DNA from: Pelomonas sp965229315 | Lineage (GTDB): Bacteria > Pseudomonadota > Gammaproteobacteria > Burkholderiales > Burkholderiaceae_C | Assembly (NCBI RefSeq): GCF_965229315.1 | Contig: NZ_CBDDJA010000001.1 | Coordinates: 372,001 to 436,000, forward strand | Direction of reading: 5' to 3' | Length of the DNA stretch: 64,000 nt | Shown here: positions 58,429-64,000 of the stretch, piece after piece | Position numbering within the stretch: the stretch's first letter is position 1 | Layout: each line of letters begins with the position of its first letter | Translations under genes and position numbers: made by a program | The notes under the pieces: model-generated | The model's database searches: none | The model's input: the letters and a program-made list of their open reading frames with translations, nothing else | Told to the model about the DNA's origin: nothing

Positions 58429-60102
58429 ATGTTCTCTAACCTCAAGATCGGCGTGCGTCTGATCGCAGGCTTCCTGCTGGTGGCCTCCATCAGCATCGTC
58501 GTCGGCATGATCGGGCTGCGCAACGCGGGCCAGATCAACGACCTCGCGACCAACATGTACGAACGCGAGCTGATCGGGCTGTCGACGATCAAGGAAGCCA
58601 ACATCGAGCTGATCTACATCGGCCGTGCCCGCGCCAACTACCTGCTGTCGACGTCGCAGGACGAACGCGCCCGCCACCTGGCCGCGATCCAGAAGTCCAG
58701 CGCCGCGGTCAAGGACTACATGGCCAAGGCCCGGCCGCTGTTCGTCAGCGACCGCGCCAAGGAGATCTTCGCGAGCTTCGACCGCCAGTGGGAAAACTAC
58801 CTGGCCGAGATGCAGCGCGTGCTGACGCTGGCGGCGGCGCAGAAGCTGCAGGAGCGCGACGAGGCCCTCAGCCAGGGCCTGGCCAGCGTGCGCGAGAAGG
58901 CCAATGCGATGGACGACATGCTGTCGGAGCTGACCAAACAGAAGGAAGAGCGCGCCAGCAAGGCCAACGACGAGAGCGACCGGCTCTACGCCGAGAGCCG
59001 CCAGCTGCTGATCCTCATCCTCATCGGCGGCGTGGTGCTGGGCGCCGCGCTGGGCTGGTTCATCAGCCGCAGCGTCAGCCGGCCCATCGGCCGGGCCGTC
59101 GAAGTGGCCAACCGGCTCGCCGAGGGCGACATGACGGTCGTCATCGAGAGCACCTCGCGCGACGAGGTCGGCCAGCTGCTGAACGCGATGCAGCACATGA
59201 CGCAGCGCCTGACCCAGGTGGTGGCCGAAGTGAACGCCGGCGCCGAAGCGCTGGCCGGCGCCTCCGAGGAGGTCAGCGCCACGGCGCAGTCGCTGGCCCA
59301 GGCGGCCAGCGAGCAGGCCGCAGGCGTGGAGGAGACCAGCGCGTCGCTGGAGCAGATGACCGCGTCGATCGCGCAGAACACCGAGAACGCCAAGGTCACC
59401 GACGGCATGGCGTCGCAGGCGTCCAGCCAGGCCAACGAAGGGGGCGAGGCGGTCAAGTCGACCGTCGCCGCGATGAAGCAGATCGCCAGCAAGATCAACA
59501 TCATCGACGACATCGCCTACCAGACCAACCTGCTGGCGCTGAACGCGGCCATCGAGGCCGCCCGTGCCGGCGAGCATGGCAAGGGCTTCGCGGTCGTGGC
59601 GGCCGAGGTGCGCAAGCTCGCGGAGCGCAGCCAGGTCGCGGCGCAGGAGATCGGCGAGGTGGCCTCCAGCAGCGTGGAGCTGGCCGAGCGCGCCGGCCGC
59701 CTGCTCGACGAGATGGTGCCCAGCATCCGCAAGACCTCGGACCTGGTGCAGGAGATCACGGCCGCCAGCGAGGAGCAGTCCTCGGGCGTCGGCCAGATCA
59801 ACGCGGCCGTGAGCCAGTTGAGCCAGACCACGCAGCAGAACGCCAGCAGCTCCGAGGAGCTGGCCGCGACGGCCGAGGAGATGAGTTCTCAGGCCGAGCA
59901 GCTGCAGCAGGCCATGAGCTTCTTCAAGCTGGGCATGTCGCAGGGCGGCAAGGCCCCGGCACGTGCCAGCCATGGCGCGGCCCGCGCCGCCGGCAGGCCC
60001 GCCGCGCCGCGCCGCGCCAAGCTCACCCGCAATGCGGCCTTGGCCACGACGGCCGACGACGACGACCTGGGCATCGACGAGTCCCAGTTCGCGCGCTTCT
60101 GA
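58429..60102 (+). CDS. Methyl-accepting chemotaxis protein with four-helix-bundle sensor
   Basis: 557 residues: membrane segment ~10-30, periplasmic four-helix bundle (~35-190, Tar-like MCP class), second segment ~193-213 (LLILILIGGVVLGAALGWFI), HAMP domain (SRPIGRAVEVANRLAEGDM), and the signalling hairpin (NLLALNAAIEAARAGEHGKG). The tail after ~510 is Ala/Lys/Arg-rich and ends DESQFARF, without the NWETF pentapeptide that tethers CheR in enterobacteria. Strong Shine-Dalgarno AGGAG. This is the only receptor in the operon with a ligand-binding domain. Confidence 0.92.
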   Translation: MFSNLKIGVRLIAGFLLVASISIVVGMIGLRNAGQINDLATNMYERELIGLSTIKEANIELIYIGRARANYLLSTSQDERARHLAAIQKSSAAVKDYMAKARPLFVSDRAKEIFASFDRQWENYLAEMQRVLTLAAAQKLQERDEALSQGLASVREKANAMDDMLSELTKQKEERASKANDESDRLYAESRQLLILILIGGVVLGAALGWFISRSVSRPIGRAVEVANRLAEGDMTVVIESTSRDEVGQLLNAMQHMTQRLTQVVAEVNAGAEALAGASEEVSATAQSLAQAASEQAAGVEETSASLEQMTASIAQNTENAKVTDGMASQASSQANEGGEAVKSTVAAMKQIASKINIIDDIAYQTNLLALNAAIEAARAGEHGKGFAVVAAEVRKLAERSQVAAQEIGEVASSSVELAERAGRLLDEMVPSIRKTSDLVQEITAASEEQSSGVGQINAAVSQLSQTTQQNASSSEELAATAEEMSSQAEQLQQAMSFFKLGMSQGGKAPARASHGAARAAGRPAAPRRAKLTRNAALATTADDDDLGIDESQFARF

Positions 60103-60111
60103 GGAGGTGCC

Positions 60112-60627
60112 ATGAGCCTGTCCCTCAGCGCGCCCGCCGGGCTGCCGTCCCAGTACCTGACGTTCAACCTGGCCGGCGAGACGTTCGCGATCGGCATCCT
60201 GTCGATCAAGGAGATCATCCAGTTCCGCGGCCTGACGGAGGTGCCGATGATGCCGCGCAGCGTGCGCGGCGTGATCAACCTGCGCGGCGCGGTGGTGCCC
60301 GTCGTCGACCTGGCGATGCGCTTCGGCAAGCCGGCCAGCCTGGCCGGGCGGCGCAGCTGCATCGTCATCGTCGAAGTGGCGGACGGCTCGGACAGCCCGG
60401 TGCTGGGCGTCATGGTGGACGCCGTCAGCGAGGTCGTCGACATCCCGCCCGAAGACATCGAGGACGCCCCCAGCTTCGGGGCCTCGATCCGGCGCGAGTT
60501 CATCGCCGGCATCGGCAAGCTGCGCGGCAAGTTCGTCGTGCTGCTGGAGGTGTCGCGTGCGCTGTCGCTGGATGAACTGTCAGCGCTGGCCCACCCCGCC
60601 CAGGAAGCGCTGCAGGATGCCGCCTGA
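60112..60627 (+). CDS. cheW: Coupling protein CheW
   Basis: 171 residues with the CheW pattern: QYLTFNLAGETFAIGILSIKEI, then RGVINLRGAVVPVVDL (20-residue limit respected: QYLTFNLAGETFAIGILSIK). It links receptors to CheA in the array. The Shine-Dalgarno GAGGAGG sits across the stop codon of the upstream receptor gene, so translation is probably continuous. Size is normal. Confidence 0.93.
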   Translation: MSLSLSAPAGLPSQYLTFNLAGETFAIGILSIKEIIQFRGLTEVPMMPRSVRGVINLRGAVVPVVDLAMRFGKPASLAGRRSCIVIVEVADGSDSPVLGVMVDAVSEVVDIPPEDIEDAPSFGASIRREFIAGIGKLRGKFVVLLEVSRALSLDELSALAHPAQEALQDAA

Positions 60628-60639
60628 GCACGGCCCGCC

Positions 60640-61455
60640 ATGATGGTGACGATTTCCGACGCCGAGTTCACGCGATTCCGCGACTTCATCTACGAGACCG
60701 CCGGCATCACGCTGTCGGCCTCCAAGAAGGCCCTCGTCAGCGGGCGCCTGTCCAAGCGCCTGGCTGCCCACGGCTGCGAGAGCTTCGCGGCCTACCTGGA
60801 CCTGATCCTGGGCGGCAAGGTGCCCGGCGAGATGCAGGTCGCCGTGGACCTGCTGACCACCAACGAAACCTACTTCTTCCGCGAGCCCAAGCACTTCGAG
60901 CTGCTGCGCAAGTTCGCCGCGCAGGCCGCCGAGGCGCGCCGGCCGCTGCGCGTGTGGAGCGCGGCCTGCTCCAGCGGCGAAGAGGTCTACAGCATCGCCA
61001 TGGTGCTGGACGACGTCATCGGCGCGCAGGGCTGGGAGGTCATGGGGTCGGACATCAGCACCCGCGTGCTCAAGCGCGCGCGCACCGGCCACTACCCGCT
61101 GGAGCGCACCCGGCATGTGCCGGCGGACTACCTGCGCCGCTACTGCCTGCGCGGCTTCGGCGACCACGACGGCTCGCTGCTGATCCAGCGGCCGTTGCGC
61201 GACCGCGTGCAGTTCTGCCACCTGAACCTGATGGAGTCGCTGCCCAAGGCCGGCAGCTACGACCTGATCTTCCTGCGCAACGTGATGATCTATTTCAACG
61301 GCGACACCAAGCGCCAGGTGGTGTCGCGGGTGCTCAGCGTGCTCAAGCCCGGCGGGCACCTGCTGATCGGCCATTCGGAGAACCTCAACGGCATCAACGA
61401 CGAGGTCGTGGCCGTGGCGCCCTCGGTCTACCGCAAGCCCGGGGGCCGGCCGTGA
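60640..61455 (+). CDS. cheR: Chemotaxis methyltransferase CheR
   Basis: 271 residues; two consecutive ATGs (60640, 60643) are possible starts. An N-terminal helical domain (~1-75) precedes the SAM-binding domain with WSAACSSGEEVYSIA and FLRNVMIYFN. It methylates glutamates of receptors in adaptation. Its stop overlaps the GTG of cheD. No TPR or other C-terminal extension. Confidence 0.93.
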   Translation: MMVTISDAEFTRFRDFIYETAGITLSASKKALVSGRLSKRLAAHGCESFAAYLDLILGGKVPGEMQVAVDLLTTNETYFFREPKHFELLRKFAAQAAEARRPLRVWSAACSSGEEVYSIAMVLDDVIGAQGWEVMGSDISTRVLKRARTGHYPLERTRHVPADYLRRYCLRGFGDHDGSLLIQRPLRDRVQFCHLNLMESLPKAGSYDLIFLRNVMIYFNGDTKRQVVSRVLSVLKPGGHLLIGHSENLNGINDEVVAVAPSVYRKPGGRP

Positions 61456-61991
61456 AACGCCGCCTCGTCCACCTGGCGCCGGGCGAGCATTTCGTCGGCG
61501 ACGCGCGCCACCGTGTGCGCACGCTGCTCGGGTCCTGCGTCTCGATCACGCTGTGGCATCCGGCTTCGCGGGTGGGCGCGATGTCGCATTTCCTGCTGGC
61601 CGACCGGCCCGACCCCGCGCCGGGCCGCCGCCGGCCGTCGCTGGATGCGCGCTACGGCACCGAGGCGCTGATGCTGATGCTGCAGGACCTGGAGCGCCTG
61701 GGCATCACGCCGCGCGACTGCGAGGCCAAGGTCTTCGGCGGCGCGCACATGTTCCCGGACTGGGCGCGCCAGATGCCGCACCAGGTCGGCCAGCGCAACG
61801 GCCACGCGGCGCTGATGCTGCTGGGCGAACTCGGCATCGAGCTGGTGTCCAGCTGCCTGTACGGCTACGGGCACCGGGTCATCGTCTTCGACATCGCATC
61901 CGGCGACGTCTGGGCCCGCCAGACCGAACTCGATGCCACGCGGGCAAGCCGGGGGACGACAACCCGGCCCGCACCACTGGAGGAAGCATGA
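61452..61991 (+). CDS. cheD: Receptor glutamine deamidase CheD
   Basis: 179 residues from a GTG that overlaps the cheR stop (GTGA). The catalytic Cys is in TLLGSCVSITLW and the His in GAMSHFLLAD, the CheD pattern; AKVFGGAHMF is also conserved. It deamidates receptor glutamines to methyl-accepting glutamates and in some bacteria assists CheC. No cheC gene is present. A GGAGGAAGC Shine-Dalgarno for the next gene is contained in its last codons. Confidence 0.92.
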   Translation: MKRRLVHLAPGEHFVGDARHRVRTLLGSCVSITLWHPASRVGAMSHFLLADRPDPAPGRRRPSLDARYGTEALMLMLQDLERLGITPRDCEAKVFGGAHMFPDWARQMPHQVGQRNGHAALMLLGELGIELVSSCLYGYGHRVIVFDIASGDVWARQTELDATRASRGTTTRPAPLEEA

Positions 61992-63262
61992 AAGGGAGTC
62001 TGCGAGGCCGCGTCAACGCGGTGCTGATCGTCGAGGACAGCGGGGTGCAGCGCGCCCACCTGGCCGCCCTGCTGGACGTGCTGGGCGTGGCCTGCGTGCA
62101 CCAGGCATCCAACGGTGCCGAGGCGCTGGCGCTGCTGGACACGCTGCATGAGATGCCCGACGCCATGGTCATCGACCTGCACATGCCGGTCATGGACGGC
62201 GTGGAGCTGATCCAGCACTTGCAGGCGCGCGCGCTGAAGATCCCGGTCGTCGTCGCATCCACACGCGAGTCCACCCTGGTCACCGCGGTGCTGGAGATGG
62301 CGCGCGCGCACGGCCTGCCGGTGTCGCGCGCGGCGCGCAAGCCGCTGACGCTGGAGGTGCTCAGCACCGCGCTGGCCGGCTGCCTGCAGGCGCCCGCCCC
62401 CCGCGGCGCGCCGGGCCGGCACCCGCTCGCCAGCGTGGCGCCGTCGCGGCTGGCGCTGGCCATCGAGCGCGGCGCCATCCAGCCCCACTTCCAGCCCAAG
62501 ATCGACGTGCGCAGCGGCCTGATCCGCGGCGTCGAGGCGCTGGCCCGCTGGACCGACGACATCGACGGCCCGGTGGCACCGGACCGCTTCATCCCGGTGG
62601 CGGAGGCCGAGGGCCTGATCCACGCGCTGACGCTGTCCATCCTCAGGCAGGCCACGGCCCGCGTGGCGCAGTGGCAGGCCCGCGGGCTGACGCTGTCGGT
62701 CGCGGTCAACCTGTCGCCCAAGCTGCTCGACTCCAGCAGCCTCGTCGGCGAGATCGGCGCCCTCATGCGCGAGGCCGGGCTGCGCCCCGAGCAGCTGGTG
62801 CTGGAGGTCACCGAGAGCGCGCTGATCAGCTGCGAAGGCCTGTCCCTGGGCACGCTCGCGCGGCTGCGCATGGCGGGCTACGGCCTGTCCATCGACGACT
62901 ACGGCACCGGCTTCTCGTCCATGCAGCAGCTCGCGCGCGCGCCCTTCAGCGAGCTGAAGATCGACCGCAGCTTCGTGAACGGCGCGCATGCCAACCCGCA
63001 ACTGCGCGTCATGCTGCAGTCGTCCATCGAGATGGCCTCCCGGCTGGGGCTGACCACCGTGGCCGAAGGCGTCGAGACGCTGGAGGACTGGGCCTGGCTG
63101 CACCGCTACGGCTGCGACATCTGCCAGGGCTGGCTGATCGGCCGCGCGCTCCCCGGCGATGACCTGCCGGCCTGGCTGCGCGACCACCAGACCCGCCTGC
63201 CCGTGCTGCGCGCCGCGCAAGCTCCCCGCCCTCCCGAAGGGCCACAACCGACTCCCTCATGA
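61988..63262 (+). CDS. Response regulator with EAL phosphodiesterase output
   Basis: 424 residues from the ATG that overlaps the cheD stop. An N-terminal receiver (~10-130) has the phosphorylation Asp in VIDLHMPVMDG and Lys in ARKPL. The EAL domain (~150-400) has EALARW (from 183), NLS, TESA, IDDYGTGFSS, KIDRSFV and AEGVET, all the residues needed for c-di-GMP hydrolysis. The two-domain layout matches VieA/RocR-type proteins without a DNA-binding domain. As it lies between cheD and cheB in an overlap chain, CheA is the probable phosphodonor, tying array activity to c-di-GMP level. Confidence 0.9.
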   Translation: MKGSLRGRVNAVLIVEDSGVQRAHLAALLDVLGVACVHQASNGAEALALLDTLHEMPDAMVIDLHMPVMDGVELIQHLQARALKIPVVVASTRESTLVTAVLEMARAHGLPVSRAARKPLTLEVLSTALAGCLQAPAPRGAPGRHPLASVAPSRLALAIERGAIQPHFQPKIDVRSGLIRGVEALARWTDDIDGPVAPDRFIPVAEAEGLIHALTLSILRQATARVAQWQARGLTLSVAVNLSPKLLDSSSLVGEIGALMREAGLRPEQLVLEVTESALISCEGLSLGTLARLRMAGYGLSIDDYGTGFSSMQQLARAPFSELKIDRSFVNGAHANPQLRVMLQSSIEMASRLGLTTVAEGVETLEDWAWLHRYGCDICQGWLIGRALPGDDLPAWLRDHQTRLPVLRAAQAPRPPEGPQPTPS

Positions 63263-64000
63263 AAACCATTCGAACCCTCGTCGTCGACGACTCGGCCGTC
63301 GTGCGCCAGGTCGTGAGCGGCCTGCTCGAGCGCGCGCCGGGCATCGAGGTCATTGCCGCCTGCGCCGACCCGCTGCTCGCGCGCGAGCGCATGCGGCTGA
63401 GCTGGCCCGACGTCATCGTGCTGGACGTGGAGATGCCGCGCATGGACGGCATCACCTTCCTGCGCCAGATCATGGAGGAGCGGCCGACGCCCGTCGTCAT
63501 CTGCTCCACGCTCACCGAGCAAGGCGCGCGCACCACCATCGAGGCGATGGCGGCAGGCGCCGTGGCCATCGTCACCAAGCCCAAGATCGGCCTGAAGGAC
63601 TTCCTGCTCGAGTCGGGCGATGAACTGGTGGCCGCCGTGCGGGCCGCGGCGCGTGCCAACGTGCGCCACCTGGCCGCCCGCGCGGCCGGGCCGCAGCAGG
63701 TGGCGCAGAAGCTCAACGCCGACGCCATCCTGCCCGCCGGCTCGCCGACGGCGATGGTCAAGACCACCGAGCGCATCGTCGCGATCGGCACGTCCACCGG
63801 CGGCACGCAGGCGCTCGAACAGGTGCTGACCGGGCTGCCCCGGGTGTGCCCGGGCATCGTCATCGTCCAGCACATGCCGGAGAAGTTCACCGCGGCCTTC
63901 GCGGCGCGGCTGGACAGCCTGTCCGAGATCACCGTCAAGGAGGCGGCCAGCGGCGACCGCGTCATGCCCGGCCGTGCGCTGATCGCGCCGGGCGGGCGGC
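63259..64000 (+). CDS. cheB: Chemotaxis response regulator/methylesterase CheB, 3' end off the right edge
   Basis: About 247 residues are visible from the ATG that overlaps the previous stop (ATGA). Receiver domain with Asp56 (VIVLDVEMPRMDG) and Lys in VTKPK, a linker (~125-175), then the start of the methylesterase domain: catalytic Ser in AIGTSTGGT and His in VQHMPEKFT; the catalytic Asp and the end lie beyond the window. It removes methyl groups from receptors and is activated by CheA. Confidence 0.92.
   Translation, partial: MKTIRTLVVDDSAVVRQVVSGLLERAPGIEVIAACADPLLARERMRLSWPDVIVLDVEMPRMDGITFLRQIMEERPTPVVICSTLTEQGARTTIEAMAAGAVAIVTKPKIGLKDFLLESGDELVAAVRAAARANVRHLAARAAGPQQVAQKLNADAILPAGSPTAMVKTTERIVAIGTSTGGTQALEQVLTGLPRVCPGIVIVQHMPEKFTAAFAARLDSLSEITVKEAASGDRVMPGRALIAPGGR

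Overview
The window is uniformly GC-rich, densely coded and without insertion sequences, phage genes, CRISPR arrays or recognisable tRNA/rRNA genes. The gene set (XrtA/PEP-CTERM PrsT protein, ArgP/ArgO pair, Bug-family binding protein, betaproteobacterial-type gshA, HPr-rel-A peptide system, KdpD-like kinase, several c-di-GMP enzymes) points to a free-living betaproteobacterium of the order Burkholderiales, probably near Roseateles/Mitsuaria/Rubrivivax. That placement is inference from family content and base composition; no search was run.

Layout. 1-2.5 kb: a truncated PAS-type signalling gene, a GIN-domain beta-helix protein and a neutral zinc metallopeptidase. 2.7-5.7 kb: a compact cassette made of a Tat-type, cysteine-rich exported protein of unknown function, a PqqD-like peptide chaperone, an HprK-related kinase and a nucleotidyltransferase-like protein (HPr-rel-A system). 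It is followed at 12 bases by a CDP-alcohol phosphatidyltransferase. 6.4-14.8 kb: small proteins, argP/argO, dadA, an orphan prsT facing an Hsp70-family gene, and a UPF0149 gene. 14.8-25.6 kb: three c-di-GMP enzymes (one MHYT-GGDEF-EAL behind a terminator-like leader, two tandem TPR-GGDEF proteins coupled to a Bug-family binding protein), gshA and a SulP transporter. 25.7-33.2 kb: a peptide ABC transporter (yejB-yejE-yejF) divergent from two tandem paralogous binding proteins. 33.3-41.1 kb: PspC, WS/DGAT acyltransferase with a histone-H1-like tail, two alpha/beta hydrolases, a ClpP-like protease, an EF-hand protein, a PCu(A)C copper chaperone and ChrA. 41.1-50 kb: a YtrA-type GntR/ABC operon with a clear operator, Kup, SRPBCC, flavin reductase, M48 peptidase, Crp/Fnr and LuxR-type regulators, and an MBL hydrolase. 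50.3-54 kb: a KdpD-like histidine kinase with two paralogous OmpR-type regulators. 54.4-64 kb: a chemosensory operon (MCP-like protein, cheY, STAS, cheA, mcp, cheW, cheR, cheD, REC-EAL, cheB) running off the right edge.

How the genes work together. The chemosensory genes form one co-directional unit with start/stop overlaps. It has no separate cheZ, but its first gene carries a CheZ-like FQDxxxQ motif and a hydrophobic C-terminal peptide, so it may supply the CheY phosphatase activity. The REC-EAL protein between cheD and cheB links the array to c-di-GMP. The HPr-rel-A cassette is the best candidate for a poorly described system: its enzymes resemble peptide or protein modification machinery and the adjacent exported protein is a plausible substrate. 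Both assignments of function are inference.
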